A stretch of 64,000 nt of DNA, from positions 1,754,588 through 1,818,587 of the forward strand of contig NZ_CP056199.1 of assembly GCF_013782625.1 (NCBI RefSeq), given 5' to 3'. The notes under the pieces are model-generated. The model was not told where the DNA came from, did no database searches, and saw only the letters and a program-made list of their open reading frames with translations. The position numbers and the translations under genes are program-made. Of the stretch, positions 26,558-36,075 are shown one piece after another; positions within the stretch are counted from its first letter, which is position 1; each line of letters begins with the position of its first letter. Origin of the DNA: Enterobacter sp. RHBSTW-00994 (GTDB lineage Bacteria; Pseudomonadota; Gammaproteobacteria; Enterobacterales; Enterobacteriaceae).

Positions 26558-27510
26558 TGCTGACTGATAGCAAACTGCTGACCAGTGCCGCCTGGGATGC
26601 CCAGTCGCTCAATGACCTGAAAACGAAAGCAGGTAAAGACCCGGCAGCGAATATCCGCCCGGTTGCCCGCCAGGTTGAAGGGATGTTTGTACAGATGATG
26701 TTGAAAAGCATGCGTGAAGCCCTGCCAAAAGACGGGATTTTCAGCAGTGATTCAACGCGACTGTACACCAGCATGTACGACCAGCAGATTGCACAGCAGA
26801 TGACCGCCGGTAAAGGCCTGGGTCTGGCTGACATGATTGTGAGGCAGACTGCTGCCGCACAAGGTGTACAGCCAGAGGACCAGCCTCAGCAAGTGCCGAT
26901 GAAGTTCGATCTGGAAACGGTGACCAGTTATCAGAACCAGGCGTTGACGCAAATGGTGCGTAAAGCAATGCCGAAGACTTCCGGGGGAAGTGATGAGCCG
27001 CTCTCTGGAGACAGCAAAGACTTCCTGGCGCAGCTTTCCTTGCCTGCACGTCTGGCCAGTGAACAGAGTGGCGTGCCGCATCACCTTATTCTGGCCCAGG
27101 CGGCGCTCGAGTCTGGCTGGGGTCAGCGGCAAATTCGTAAGGAAAACGGCGAGCCAAGCTTTAACATTTTTGGCGTGAAGGCTTCTTCAGGCTGGAAAGG
27201 GCCGACGACAGAAATTACCACCACTGAATATGAAAACGGTGCTGCTGTTAAGGTCAAAGCCAAATTCCGCGTATACAGCTCTTACCTTGAAGCGCTCTCG
27301 GACTATGTTGGCCTGCTTAGCCGAAATCCGCGTTATACCGCAGTGACTCAGGCGGCAACGCCAGAGCAGGGCGCGCAAGCGCTGCAAAATGCCGGATATG
27401 CAACCGATCCTAACTATGCGCGTAAGCTGACCAGCATGATCCAGCAATTGAAATCGATGGGCGAGAAAGTCAGCAAAGCCTATAGCACAGATATTGAAAA
27501 TCTGTTCTGA
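26557..27510 (+). CDS. flgJ: Flagellar rod cap and peptidoglycan hydrolase FlgJ
   Basis: FlgJ is a two-domain protein. The N-terminal half (about 1-150) caps the growing rod, and the C-terminal glycoside hydrolase 73 domain cuts peptidoglycan to let the rod through. The 317-residue sequence shows the hydrolase motif LAQAALESGWGQRQI, with Glu185 as the catalytic acid, and NIFGVKASSGWKG. Only the gamma/beta-proteobacterial type carries both halves in one chain. It is the last gene of the flgB operon before the sigma-28-driven flgKL. Confidence 0.97.
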   Translation: MLTDSKLLTSAAWDAQSLNDLKTKAGKDPAANIRPVARQVEGMFVQMMLKSMREALPKDGIFSSDSTRLYTSMYDQQIAQQMTAGKGLGLADMIVRQTAAAQGVQPEDQPQQVPMKFDLETVTSYQNQALTQMVRKAMPKTSGGSDEPLSGDSKDFLAQLSLPARLASEQSGVPHHLILAQAALESGWGQRQIRKENGEPSFNIFGVKASSGWKGPTTEITTTEYENGAAVKVKAKFRVYSSYLEALSDYVGLLSRNPRYTAVTQAATPEQGAQALQNAGYATDPNYARKLTSMIQQLKSMGEKVSKAYSTDIENLF

Positions 27511-27516
27511 AAGTTC

Positions 27517-27543
27517 TCAAGTCCCGATGGAGGCTGCCGATAA
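27517..27543 (+). promoter_or_regulatory. Sigma-28 (FliA) promoter of flgKL
   Basis: GCCGATAA (27536-27543) is a perfect sigma-28 -10 element. TCAAGTCC, 11 bases upstream (27517-27524), matches the -35 TAAAGTTT at five of eight positions. It lies 43 bases before flgK, so flgKL can be expressed late as well as from the flgB operon. Confidence 0.85.
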
Positions 27544-27585
27544 CCTTCATCAGGACTCGTGTCTGAAAGTATAAAAGGAACCCCC

Positions 27586-29226
27586 ATGTCCAGTTTGATT
27601 AACAGCGCCATGAGTGGCCTCAGTGCCGCACAGGCTGCACTGAATACCGTCAGTAATAATATTTCAAGCTATAACGTGGCAGGCTATACCCGCCAAAGTA
27701 CAGTGCTGACCGCATCAAACAGCACATTGACCGGTGGTGGTTGGGTAGGCAACGGGGTGTATGTCTCCGGTGTGCAGCGTGAATATGATTCATTCATTAC
27801 TAACCAACTGCGTGCAGCACAAACGCAGAGCAGTGGCCTGACGACACGCTATCAGCAGATGTCGAAAATTGACGACGTTCTTTCTGATACCACAAATTCG
27901 CTGTCGACCACTTTGCAGAGTTTCTTTACCAGCCTGCAAACGCTGGTGAGTAATGCCGAAGATCCTGCGGCGCGTCAGACTGTACTGGGCAAAGCGGATG
28001 GGCTGGTAAACCAGTTCAAGGTGAATGACCAGTACCTGCGTGACCAGGATAAACAGGTTAATACCGCGATTTCTACCAGTGTTGATCAGATCAACAACTA
28101 CGCTAAGCAGATCGCAAACCTGAACGATCAGATTTCTCGTCTGACCGGCGTGGGTGCGGGCGCATCGCCGAACAATTTGCTCGATCAACGCGATCAACTA
28201 GTGAACGAGTTGAACCAGATTGTTGGTGTGGAAGTGTCTGTTCAGGATAGTGGCACAATGAACATTGCCCTGGCGAATGGCTATAGCCTCGTTCAGGGAA
28301 GCACCGCAGGTCAGCTTGCGGCTGTTCCATCCAGTGCAGACCCTTCACGCACAACTGTTGCTTTTGTTGACCAGGCATCGGGAAATGTTGAGATCCCTGA
28401 GAAACAGTTGACCACTGGCTCATTAGGCGGATTGTTAACGTTCCGTTCAGAAGATCTGGATAAAGCACGTAACAACCTCAACCAGATGGCTCTCGCTTTT
28501 GCTGACGCAATGAACACTCAGCATGAAGCTGGGTTCGATGCAAGCGGTGTGGCAGGCGGTAAATTATTTGATTTCGGTTCTCCAGCGGTGCTGAGCAACA
28601 GCAAGAATGGGGGAACTGCTGCGGTCACTGCCTCTGTTGCTACCAGTAGTAAAGTGCAGGCCACAGACTATAAGCTGGAATTTAACGGAACAAACTGGAC
28701 CGTTACTCGTACTGCTGACAAAACAAGCTTTACGGCAACGCCCGATGGCAGCGGCAACATGACGTTTGATGGTCTTACTGTTAATGTCACCGGGACAGCA
28801 AACACGAAAGACAGCTTCACCGTAAAACCAGTTGTCGACGTTATCGTGAATATGGATTTGGCGATTAGCGATGAATCCAAACTGGCAATGGCATCGGTAA
28901 GCGGCGGCGGTGACAGTGACAACCGCAATGGCCAGAAGATGCTGGATTTACAGAACAGCAAGATTGTGGGCGGGAATAAAACCTTCAACGATGCCTATGC
29001 GTCGCTGGTCAGTACCGTGGGAAGTACAACGTCTTCACTGAAGACGAGTAGCGCAACTAAAGCAAACGTGGTGACGCAACTGAGCAACCAGCAGCAGTCC
29101 ATCTCCGGGGTTAACCTTGATGAAGAGTACGGTAACCTGCAGCGCTATCAACAGTATTATCTGGCAAACGCTCAGGTGCTGCAGACAGCGAGTACGTTGT
29201 TTGACGCGATAATCAACATTCGCTAA
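27586..29226 (+). CDS. flgK: Flagellar hook-filament junction protein FlgK
   Basis: FlgK (HAP1) is the first junction protein between hook and filament. The 546-residue protein has conserved ends (MSSLINSAMSGLSAAQAALN; NNISSYNVAGYTRQ; GVNLDEEYGNLQRYQQYYLA) that form the inner D0/D1 core and carry the FlgN-binding region. The central part, roughly residues 325-435, is Thr/Ser/Ala-rich and differs clearly from E. coli, as expected for the exposed domains. I chose the ATG at 27586, which follows AAGGAACCCCC. Confidence 0.97.
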   Translation: MSSLINSAMSGLSAAQAALNTVSNNISSYNVAGYTRQSTVLTASNSTLTGGGWVGNGVYVSGVQREYDSFITNQLRAAQTQSSGLTTRYQQMSKIDDVLSDTTNSLSTTLQSFFTSLQTLVSNAEDPAARQTVLGKADGLVNQFKVNDQYLRDQDKQVNTAISTSVDQINNYAKQIANLNDQISRLTGVGAGASPNNLLDQRDQLVNELNQIVGVEVSVQDSGTMNIALANGYSLVQGSTAGQLAAVPSSADPSRTTVAFVDQASGNVEIPEKQLTTGSLGGLLTFRSEDLDKARNNLNQMALAFADAMNTQHEAGFDASGVAGGKLFDFGSPAVLSNSKNGGTAAVTASVATSSKVQATDYKLEFNGTNWTVTRTADKTSFTATPDGSGNMTFDGLTVNVTGTANTKDSFTVKPVVDVIVNMDLAISDESKLAMASVSGGGDSDNRNGQKMLDLQNSKIVGGNKTFNDAYASLVSTVGSTTSSLKTSSATKANVVTQLSNQQQSISGVNLDEEYGNLQRYQQYYLANAQVLQTASTLFDAIINIR

Positions 29227-29240
29227 GGCTGAGGTGAACA

Positions 29241-30194
29241 ATGCGTATTAGCACCCAGATGATGTATGAGCAGAACATGCGGGGGATCACTGATTCCCAG
29301 AGCAAGTGGTTGGGTTATGGCGAGCAAATGTCGACGGGCAAGCGTGTTAACCGCCCTTCGGATGACCCCATTGCGGCCTCACAGGCTGTGGTTCTGTCTC
29401 AGGCACAAACTCAGAATAGCCAGTTTGCGCTTGCCCGTACTTTCGCCTCGCAGAAAGTCTCTCTGGAAGAGAGCGTGTTAACCCAGGTGACACAGGCCAT
29501 CCAGAGCGCGCAGGAGAAAGTCGTTAACGGTTCCAATGGAACCTTAAGTGATAATGACCGTGCTTCTCTGGCGACCGACCTGAAAGGGTTGCGCGATCAA
29601 TTGATGAACCTTGCAAACAGCACCGATGGAAATGGTCGTTATATCTTTGCGGGCTATAACACTGAAGCGGCTGCTTTTGACCAGGCAACCGGTGACTACA
29701 ATGGCGGAAGCACGGCAATTAGCCAGCAGGTTGATGCGGCACGTACCATGCAGATTAGCCATACCGGAACTGAGGTTTTTGCCAGCTTTACCAGCAACGC
29801 AACCCCAGAACCTGGTGGTGCTACACCGGAAAAGAACCTCTTCAAGATCCTGGATAATGTGATCACCTCGTTGAACACTCCGGTTGAAGGCAATCAGGCT
29901 CAGGCTGAGATTGAAAGTGCCAATATGAGTGTGGCTAATCGCGGTTTGCATAATGCGCTGGAGAACGTTCTGACGGTTCGTGCAGACATTGGTACAAAGA
30001 TGAATGAACTGAGTCAACTCGATACGCTGGGTGACGATCGGGCACTGGGACAGACTAAGCAGATGAGTGACCTGGTTGATGTTGACTGGAACTCGGCTAT
30101 TTCGTCTTACACCATGCAGCAGGCTGCATTGCAGGCATCGTATAAAGCGTTCAGTGACATGCAGGGTATGTCTCTGTTCCAGCTTAATAAATAA
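29241..30194 (+). CDS. flgL: Flagellar hook-filament junction protein FlgL
   Basis: FlgL (HAP3) is the second junction protein, placed between FlgK and flagellin. The 317-residue protein is flagellin-like at both ends: MRISTQMMYEQNMRGITDSQ and STGKRVNRPSDDPIAASQAV at the N-terminus, and SYTMQQAALQASYKAFSDMQ near the C-terminus. It follows flgK by 14 bases and ends the flagellar cluster. Two strong hairpins follow its stop. Confidence 0.97.
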   Translation: MRISTQMMYEQNMRGITDSQSKWLGYGEQMSTGKRVNRPSDDPIAASQAVVLSQAQTQNSQFALARTFASQKVSLEESVLTQVTQAIQSAQEKVVNGSNGTLSDNDRASLATDLKGLRDQLMNLANSTDGNGRYIFAGYNTEAAAFDQATGDYNGGSTAISQQVDAARTMQISHTGTEVFASFTSNATPEPGGATPEKNLFKILDNVITSLNTPVEGNQAQAEIESANMSVANRGLHNALENVLTVRADIGTKMNELSQLDTLGDDRALGQTKQMSDLVDVDWNSAISSYTMQQAALQASYKAFSDMQGMSLFQLNK

Positions 30195-30210
30195 CATTCA
30201 GACCTCTTAG

Positions 30211-30238
30211 AACATGTCTTGAAACTGGACATGTTTTT
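30211..30238 (+). terminator. First hairpin after flgL
   Basis: AACATGTC (30211-30218) pairs with GACATGTT (30228-30235), followed by TTT. It is the first of two hairpins after flgL. In E. coli the flgL 3' end gives the sRNA FlgO; the first hairpin could be part of such an RNA. Confidence 0.7.
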
Positions 30239-30240
30239 GC

Positions 30241-30276
30241 TGCCCAATCCGGGTTTCTGGATTGGGCATTTTTTTT
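30241..30276 (+). terminator. Main terminator of the flg operon
   Basis: TGCCCAATCC (30241-30250) and GGATTGGGCA (30259-30268) form a perfect 10-bp stem with an 8-base loop, followed by eight T. This is a textbook rho-independent terminator on the plus strand, touching the end of the convergent MFS gene. Confidence 0.92.
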
Positions 30277-31492
30277 ACAGTGACGGAGTCTGCACAGAGG
30301 CTGCTACTCGCGCATTTTCAATAAATCGAATAGCAAGGGCGATTGCGCCACAGACGGTAGCCAGTGCCACCACGCCTGACCAGCCAGCAACGCTGTAAAT
30401 GTTGCTGCCTAAAGCGGAGCCCAGGGCCATTCCAATAAACACCACGGTAAACAGCAATGCGTTCAGGCGACCCCGAGCTTGTGGTTCGAGGCTGTAGACC
30501 AGGTTCTGATGTGCGACGAGGCTTGATTGCAGACCGAGGTCAAAGCCGACGGCGGAGAGGGAGATCAGAATCAGTTGCCCGTGAACACCCAGAGCTGGCA
30601 TCAGGAACATTGCGGCAAAGGAGAGTGTTACCAACGCCGCACCGAGTTGCGTGACTTTTCCTGCGCCCAGTTTGTCTGCCAGACCACCTGCCAACGGAGC
30701 TGCTAACGCACCTGCTGCCCCCGCGATACCAAATCCGCCTGCTACAGCACTGCCCAACTGGTAACGCTCAAGCAGCATAACGGCGAGCGTCGACCAGAAT
30801 GCGCTGAAGGCAATCGAGAGAAAACCCTGAGCCAGTGCCGCACGACGCAATGCCGGGTAGCGACGCCACAGATGTTCCATTGAGCGCATTAACGCCGGAT
30901 AACTCAGCGTCGAGTGGATCGCAAAACGGGGAAGGACAGCCCACATCACGACGCCGATGAAGGTAATGCTCGCTGCAGCCAACTGATACATCACTCGCCA
31001 GTCGAAGGCTTCGCCTACCACACCGCTGACGGTTCTGGACAGTAAAATACCCAGTAGCAGGCCCGTCATAACAGTACCTACGGTTTTGCCTTGCTTTCCT
31101 TCTGGCGCAAGGATTGCAGCGGCTGGAACAATATCCTGGGCCATTGTTGCAGCCATCCCGATCAGCAGGCTTGTCAGTAATAACGTGTGCAATTGCCCGG
31201 CCAGGCTACAGCCCAACAGGAAGAGTGCCAGCGCGGCGCTCTTAAGCAGGATTAGCGTTCTGCGATCGTGGCGGTCACCCAGAGGCAGAAGAAAGAGTAT
31301 GCCCAGTGCATAACCTGCTTGTGTCAGAGTGGGGACCATCCCCATGCCTTCAATGCTCAAATGAAGGCCGGAACCCATCAGGGGTAACAGCGGTTGCGCG
31401 TAATAAATCGACGCCACGCTAAAGCCAGCCCCAAGAGCCAGCATAAAAATAACCCAGCGACTCGCGGCATGGGTGGCAGTATTTGTTTTCAT
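30275..31492 (-). CDS. MFS transporter (accessory, between flgL and rne)
   Basis: A 405-residue, 12-helix major facilitator of unknown substrate. The first half has VPTLTQAGYALGILFLLPLG followed by the motif A DRHDRRTL, the pattern of the drug/sugar efflux branch with one periplasmic cluster of YAQPLLPLM in helix 1. The second half has GGLADKLGAGK. I chose the ATG at 31492 (MKTNTATH), which follows GAGGAACGTCTT; an upstream in-frame start at 31510 would consume that ribosome site. It diverges from a LysR regulator across 116 bases that contain repeated TTATACG, so the regulator probably controls it. In E. coli K-12 flgL and rne are neighbours, so this pair is a lineage-specific insertion or a loss elsewhere. 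Confidence 0.9.
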   Translation of the reverse strand: MKTNTATHAASRWVIFMLALGAGFSVASIYYAQPLLPLMGSGLHLSIEGMGMVPTLTQAGYALGILFLLPLGDRHDRRTLILLKSAALALFLLGCSLAGQLHTLLLTSLLIGMAATMAQDIVPAAAILAPEGKQGKTVGTVMTGLLLGILLSRTVSGVVGEAFDWRVMYQLAAASITFIGVVMWAVLPRFAIHSTLSYPALMRSMEHLWRRYPALRRAALAQGFLSIAFSAFWSTLAVMLLERYQLGSAVAGGFGIAGAAGALAAPLAGGLADKLGAGKVTQLGAALVTLSFAAMFLMPALGVHGQLILISLSAVGFDLGLQSSLVAHQNLVYSLEPQARGRLNALLFTVVFIGMALGSALGSNIYSVAGWSGVVALATVCGAIALAIRFIENARVAASVQTPSL

Positions 31493-31571
31493 AAGACGTT
31501 CCTCAGTCATGGTGTGAGGCTATTTTTCAGTACTGCGCCTTGCGGTGGTAGAGTGCCCGGTGGTAAAACAC

Positions 31572-31598
31572 TTATACGTTATACGTTATACGTATAAC
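31572..31598. promoter_or_regulatory. Triple TTATACG repeat in the MFS/LysR divergent promoter
   Basis: The heptamer TTATACG occurs three times in direct succession (31572-31578, 31579-31585, 31586-31592) and runs into TATAAC. The last copy forms the perfect palindrome GTTATACGTATAAC (31585-31598). TTATACGTATAA-type symmetric sequences fit a LysR-type operator, so this is a probable binding site of the adjacent regulator. It lies 11 bases before the LysR start. Confidence 0.65.
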
Positions 31599-31608
31599 CA
31601 TTAACAAT

Positions 31609-32547
31609 ATGAAACGATCTGAGCGTATAGATAGAGTGGAATTAATGCGAACATTCGTTCGCATTGTTGAAACGGGTTCACTCTCTGCGGCAGCAAGGCA
31701 GCTCGAGACAACACAGGCTACGGTGAGCCGACGTCTGCAGTCGCTGGAGACACTATTGGGTGTAAAATTGTTGCTTCGCACAACCCATGCCACAAAGCTC
31801 ACCGATGACGGCGAGCGCTGTTATCAGCATGCCAGACGAGTGATTGATAGCTGGCTGGCGCTGGAAGATGAAGTTGGACAGACCGAAGATGAGCCTGTTG
31901 GGGTTTTACGGGTTCGTGTGCCACATGCATTCGGCCAGGAGCAGCTCCTTAACCCCTTAACACAGTTCTTGCAGCGGTATCCGCAGCTAATCGTTGAGTG
32001 GATGCTGAACGATAAGTCGGTAGACTTTCTGAGCGACAATCTTGATTGCGCGATCCGTGTTGGGGCTGACATTGACCCCGCTACCGTTTCCGTATTGCTG
32101 GCGGAAGTTCCCCGAAGTGTGGTGGCATCACCGGCGCTTTTAGCCCAGTTTCCAGCGGTACGGACGCCAGACGATCTCGCGCGTCTTCCCTGGATTGCCA
32201 TCAATACTTTCTACCAGCAACACATCGAACTCTTTGACGGCATGTCGCCACAGCCTACCCGAATTGCCATTACGCCACGTCTGAGTACCGACAGCTTGTA
32301 TGTTGCACGTAATACGGTGCTGACGGGGCTGGGTGTGGCGGTTGTCTCAAGCTGGATTGTTGACGACGATATTCGGGAAGGGCGGCTGGTTCATCTGTTG
32401 CCTGACTGGCAGCCGAAAGCATTGCCCGTTCATCTGGTTTATCCGTGGTCCCGGTACTACCCGGCAAGATTGCGGCGGTTTCTTGACATGATGAGGCTGG
32501 TGATGCCAGAAATTGCGGGAATGAGAACGCCTGTGAAGCCAGCGTAA
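31609..32547 (+). CDS. LysR family transcriptional regulator
   Basis: A 312-residue LysR-type regulator. The N-terminal winged helix-turn-helix covers about residues 5-65 (VELMRTFVRIVETGSLSAAA; ARQLETTQATVSRRLQSLE). The C-terminal periplasmic-binding-like effector domain follows from about residue 95 (VGVLRVRVPHAFGQEQLLNP). The sequence is of the branch that controls neighbouring transporters or dehydrogenases. It diverges from the MFS gene, the usual layout for autoregulated LysR pairs. The ribosome site before ATG 31609 is weak. Effector and target are unknown. Confidence 0.92.
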   Translation: MKRSERIDRVELMRTFVRIVETGSLSAAARQLETTQATVSRRLQSLETLLGVKLLLRTTHATKLTDDGERCYQHARRVIDSWLALEDEVGQTEDEPVGVLRVRVPHAFGQEQLLNPLTQFLQRYPQLIVEWMLNDKSVDFLSDNLDCAIRVGADIDPATVSVLLAEVPRSVVASPALLAQFPAVRTPDDLARLPWIAINTFYQQHIELFDGMSPQPTRIAITPRLSTDSLYVARNTVLTGLGVAVVSSWIVDDDIREGRLVHLLPDWQPKALPVHLVYPWSRYYPARLRRFLDMMRLVMPEIAGMRTPVKPA

Positions 32548-32548
32548 A

Positions 32549-32579
32549 TAAAAAAGCCGACCCGGAGGTCGGCTTTTTA
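32549..32579. terminator. Bidirectional terminator between lysR and rne
   Basis: GCCGACC (32556-32562) and GGTCGGC (32567-32573) form a perfect stem with a CGGA loop. It is preceded by seven A and followed by five T, so it can stop both the LysR and the rne transcripts. Confidence 0.92.
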
Positions 32580-32593
32580 GATCTTACCTCTGT

Positions 32594-35500
32594 TTATTCA
32601 ACAGGCTGTGGGCGGGTTGCAGGAGCTGTGGCCTGGTGCGTAGCACTGTGACCACCAGCGGAACCTTTACCTTCGAAGTTAAACTCCGGGCGAACCCAGT
32701 CGCTTTGACGTGGCGCTTCCGGAACGTATTCCGGGGCAGGTGCGCGAGTCATTGGCGCAGAAGCAACGTGAGCTTGTTCGGTGACATGAACGACCGGCTC
32801 AGCATTTACTTCTGGAACACTAACTTCAGCCACTTCAATGGCTTTTACCGGCTCAAGGGCGGTTTCAACCGCTATTGGCGTTTCCTCAACCACAACGTCT
32901 TCGGTGACAACAGCTGCAGGTGCAGCAGGTTCAGCCTCTTCAGTAACCTGTTCGGCAACCACGGTTTCTGCTTCAGGAACGATCTGCGGTTCGGCATCAA
33001 CCGGTGCAGTAATCACTTCAGGATGCGCAGTTTCCACTTCAGCAACTTGTGGCTCAGCCACAATAGTCTGCGACTCAATAACGGCAGCGGCTTCAGTCAC
33101 CACCTCGTGTGCTGTTTCGACAGGAGCAAATGCCTCTTCGCTAGCGACGCGCTCTTCGGTCTGCTGGTCCTGTGGGCGTGTAACCGGATAGCGGATCCAG
33201 ACTTTACCTGAAGCCATTTCCGGAGACATACAGGCTACGGTAAGTGGCATTGGGGACTGAGTCGGATAACGCTCATCACGGTAACGACGACGACGCTGGC
33301 CGCTTACGCGCAGATGGCGTGGGGAACGACGGGAGCGGCGAGGCATACCGGCGTTATCACGGCCCTCACTGTTTTCATCGTGTTCGGTGCTGTTGTCGAC
33401 AACGGCTGGCAGATCAACTTTTGCCAGTTGCGTGTTCGGCACGATATCCGCTTTCGGCTCATCGGTGACCACAGAGGTATTTTCCGCTTGCTCACCACCG
33501 ATGCGCACCTTCTGCGACAGTTGGCGCTGTTTACGGCGTGGCATAACAACCTGTGCTCGCTCTTCCTGTTCCGCTTCCGGTTGCTCAACAGGTTCTTCAC
33601 GGTTAAGTGCTTTAACTTCCTGCTGCGCCTGACGCTTCTCATCGTTGCGACGACGGTTGCGCTCGCGGCGAGGTTGCTGCTGCTCGTCACGTTGTTTGGC
33701 TTTTTCCGGCTCATCACCCGCCTGCTGGCGAATTTCACGATCTTCCACATTTTGCTGTGGTTTCTCGCGGCGGTTACGACGGTTGTCTTCGCGCGGTTCG
33801 CGGCCTTCGTTGTTGTCAGAACGATTATCACGGCGCTCATTACGATCGTTGCGATCATTACGGTCGCGACGATTATTTTGTCGTTTACGACGATCCTGCG
33901 GACGTTCTTGTTTCTCTTCTTTTGGCTCGACTTTCGGCTGTTCCGGCTGAACTTCTTCGCCTGCAAACATTTTTTTCAGTGCGCCGAAGAAACGACCCAG
34001 CAGACCAGGTTCAGTTGACGATGCTTTCGCTGCCGCCGCAGGTTTCTGCGTGGCAGGTTGTGCCACGGTTTTTTCCTGCACAGGTTCTGGCGGTGCTTCA
34101 GGCATGATGAAAGTGGCTAACGCTGGCTGCTCAGGCAGTTTGCGCTCAGCGGGTTCTTCATCTGCAGGCAGAGCCATTGCTTCTTCATGAAGCTTAGGCA
34201 GCAGGTAGCTAAGTGTAGTGGTCTCTTCACCTTTGCGGACACGCAGCACGGAGTAGTGTGGCGTTTCCATCTGATCGTTTGGCACGATGATGCAACGAAC
34301 ACCACCCTGACGTGATTCTACAGCGCTAACTGCATCACGTTTTTCGTTGAGAAGGTAGGACGCGATAGGCACAGGCACAATCGCATGAACCTCTTTGGTG
34401 TTCTCTTTTAATGCTTCTTCTTCAATCAGACGCAGAATAGAGAGAGACAACGATTCGTTATCACGCACTGTACCCGTACCGCTACAGCGTGGGCACACAT
34501 GGTGGCTTGACTCACCCAGTGACGGGCTGAGTCGCTGACGCGACATTTCCAGCAGGCCAAAACGAGAAATATGGCTAATCTGGATACGTGCACGGTCCTG
34601 GCGTACCGCTTCACGCAGACGGTTTTCTACCGCACGCTGGTGGCGTACCGGCGTCATATCGATGAAGTCGATAACGATCAGGCCACCGAGGTCACGCAGG
34701 CGTAACTGGCGGGCAATCTCATCGGCAGCTTCAAGGTTTGTATTGAAGGCCGTTTCTTCGATATCTCCGCCGCGAGTAGCACGTGCGGAGTTGATGTCGA
34801 TAGCGGTCAGCGCCTCCGTGGAGTCGATAACGATGGAACCGCCTGACGGCAGACGCACTTCACGCTGGAAGGCAGACTCGATCTGAGATTCGATCTGATA
34901 GTGGCTGAACAGCGGAATCTCACCGGTGTAGAGCTTAATTTTGCTGGTGAAATCTGGGCGCCCCAATGCCGCAATGTGCTGGCGAGCCAGCTCAAGCACT
35001 TTCGGGTTATCAATTAAAATTTCACCAATGTCCTGACGCAGGTAGTCACGGAAAGCACGTACAATAACGTTGCTCTCCTGGTGAATCAGGAATGGTGCAG
35101 GGCGGCTATCAGCCGCTTTCTGGATAGCTTCCCAATGCTTCAGGCGGAAGCTTAGGTCCCACTGCAGCGCTTCTGCAGATTTACCCACGCCCGCAGTACG
35201 AACGATAAGACCCATACCATCTGGCAATTCGAGGCTTGCCAGCGCTTCTTTCAGTTCAGTGCGATCGTCGCCTTCGATGCGACGGGAGATACCACCCGCG
35301 CGCGGGTTGTTTGGCATCAGAACCAGGTAACTACCTGCCAGGCTGATAAAGGTGGTCAGCGCAGCGCCTTTGTTGCCGCGTTCTTCTTTATCGATCTGAA
35401 CGATGACTTCCTGGCCTTCACGCAGAACGTCTTTAATGTTCGGGCGACCATGGGAGTTATAGTTGGCAGGGAAGTATTCGCGGGCAATTTCTTTAAGAGG

Positions 35501-35704
35501 AAGGAAACCGTGACGCTCAGCACCATAATCAACGAATGCGGCTTCAAGGCTGGGTTCAATGCGGGTGATTTTGCCTTTGTAAATGTTCGCTTTTTTCTGT
35601 TCGTGTCCAGGACTTTCAATATCCAGATCGTACAGACGCTGCCCATCCACAAGGGCGACACGCAACTCTTCTTGCTGAGTTGCGTTGATTAACATTCTTT
35701 TCAT
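32594..35704 (-). CDS. rne: Ribonuclease E
   Basis: RNase E is the essential endonuclease that starts most mRNA decay, matures rRNA and tRNA, and scaffolds the degradosome. The 1036-residue protein has the catalytic N-terminal half: S1 domain (about 37-120), DNase I-like domain with [10 protein letters not shown] and VIDFIDM (the magnesium-binding aspartates near 303 and 346), and zinc-link CPRCSGTG (near 404). The C-terminal half is disordered, with an amphipathic membrane anchor near 565-582 ([16 protein letters not shown]), Arg-rich RNA-binding stretches, an enolase-binding segment (near [10 protein letters not shown]) and a C-terminal PNPase-binding tail. It is slightly shorter than the E. 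coli protein (1061). Confidence 0.97.
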   Translation of the reverse strand: MKRMLINATQQEELRVALVDGQRLYDLDIESPGHEQKKANIYKGKITRIEPSLEAAFVDYGAERHGFLPLKEIAREYFPANYNSHGRPNIKDVLREGQEVIVQIDKEERGNKGAALTTFISLAGSYLVLMPNNPRAGGISRRIEGDDRTELKEALASLELPDGMGLIVRTAGVGKSAEALQWDLSFRLKHWEAIQKAADSRPAPFLIHQESNVIVRAFRDYLRQDIGEILIDNPKVLELARQHIAALGRPDFTSKIKLYTGEIPLFSHYQIESQIESAFQREVRLPSGGSIVIDSTEALTAIDINSARATRGGDIEETAFNTNLEAADEIARQLRLRDLGGLIVIDFIDMTPVRHQRAVENRLREAVRQDRARIQISHISRFGLLEMSRQRLSPSLGESSHHVCPRCSGTGTVRDNESLSLSILRLIEEEALKENTKEVHAIVPVPIASYLLNEKRDAVSAVESRQGGVRCIIVPNDQMETPHYSVLRVRKGEETTTLSYLLPKLHEEAMALPADEEPAERKLPEQPALATFIMPEAPPEPVQEKTVAQPATQKPAAAAKASSTEPGLLGRFFGALKKMFAGEEVQPEQPKVEPKEEKQERPQDRRKRQNNRRDRNDRNDRNERRDNRSDNNEGREPREDNRRNRREKPQQNVEDREIRQQAGDEPEKAKQRDEQQQPRRERNRRRNDEKRQAQQEVKALNREEPVEQPEAEQEERAQVVMPRRKQRQLSQKVRIGGEQAENTSVVTDEPKADIVPNTQLAKVDLPAVVDNSTEHDENSEGRDNAGMPRRSRRSPRHLRVSGQRRRRYRDERYPTQSPMPLTVACMSPEMASGKVWIRYPVTRPQDQQTEERVASEEAFAPVETAHEVVTEAAAVIESQTIVAEPQVAEVETAHPEVITAPVDAEPQIVPEAETVVAEQVTEEAEPAAPAAVVTEDVVVEETPIAVETALEPVKAIEVAEVSVPEVNAEPVVHVTEQAHVASAPMTRAPAPEYVPEAPRQSDWVRPEFNFEGKGSAGGHSATHQATAPATRPQPVE

Positions 35705-36075
35705 CGTAACTTACTCATTATTCTTACATTGACGACAAAGCTGCGGGCAAGGTGACGCTTTCCGGGGTATGAACCGATGGCCTCGTGACTGTTCACGTCG
35801 CCAACCTCACGGTTGTCGCTCGCTTAAGAGGCGCAGAGTGTCGGTTGCCTGTATTTCATAGGGAAATACAGCGCAATTATCAGGGGAACAGCCTGGGTAA
35901 AACTCTCCAGAGAATATTCCATTTACCGGGAAGTACTGCAACCCGCAGCCCGCTAACTGTCTGAAAGATCAATACGTCTTACGCCATTGCTGCGTGGATG
36001 ATCGGTCAGACAAAATTGGTCATTCCGTCGACATCCTTACTTAACCAGGATTTAACACGGAAAACAGCCTCATTA
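35705..36075 (-). promoter_or_regulatory. Long leader (5' UTR) of rne, autoregulatory
   Basis: The rne-rluC gap is 571 bases without a gene. On the minus strand the part next to rne contains the structured CCGACACTCTGCGCCTCTTA (about 35822-35841) and the hairpin sequence GTGAACAGTCAC, matching the E. coli rne leader as I recall it. In E. coli this roughly 360-base leader binds RNase E and lets the enzyme limit its own mRNA. The rest, 36076-36275, should hold the rne and rluC promoters; I see no gene in it. Confidence 0.7.

Noticed and set aside
31832..32204. Antisense open frames within the LysR gene
   Set aside because: They are shadows of the LysR coding sequence; the LysR frame has a clear family match.
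33314..34018. A 234-codon open frame on the plus strand across the rne C-terminal half
   Set aside because: The hydrophobic-looking product comes from the reverse complement of the Arg/Glu-rich disordered region of RNase E; it is not a membrane protein gene.
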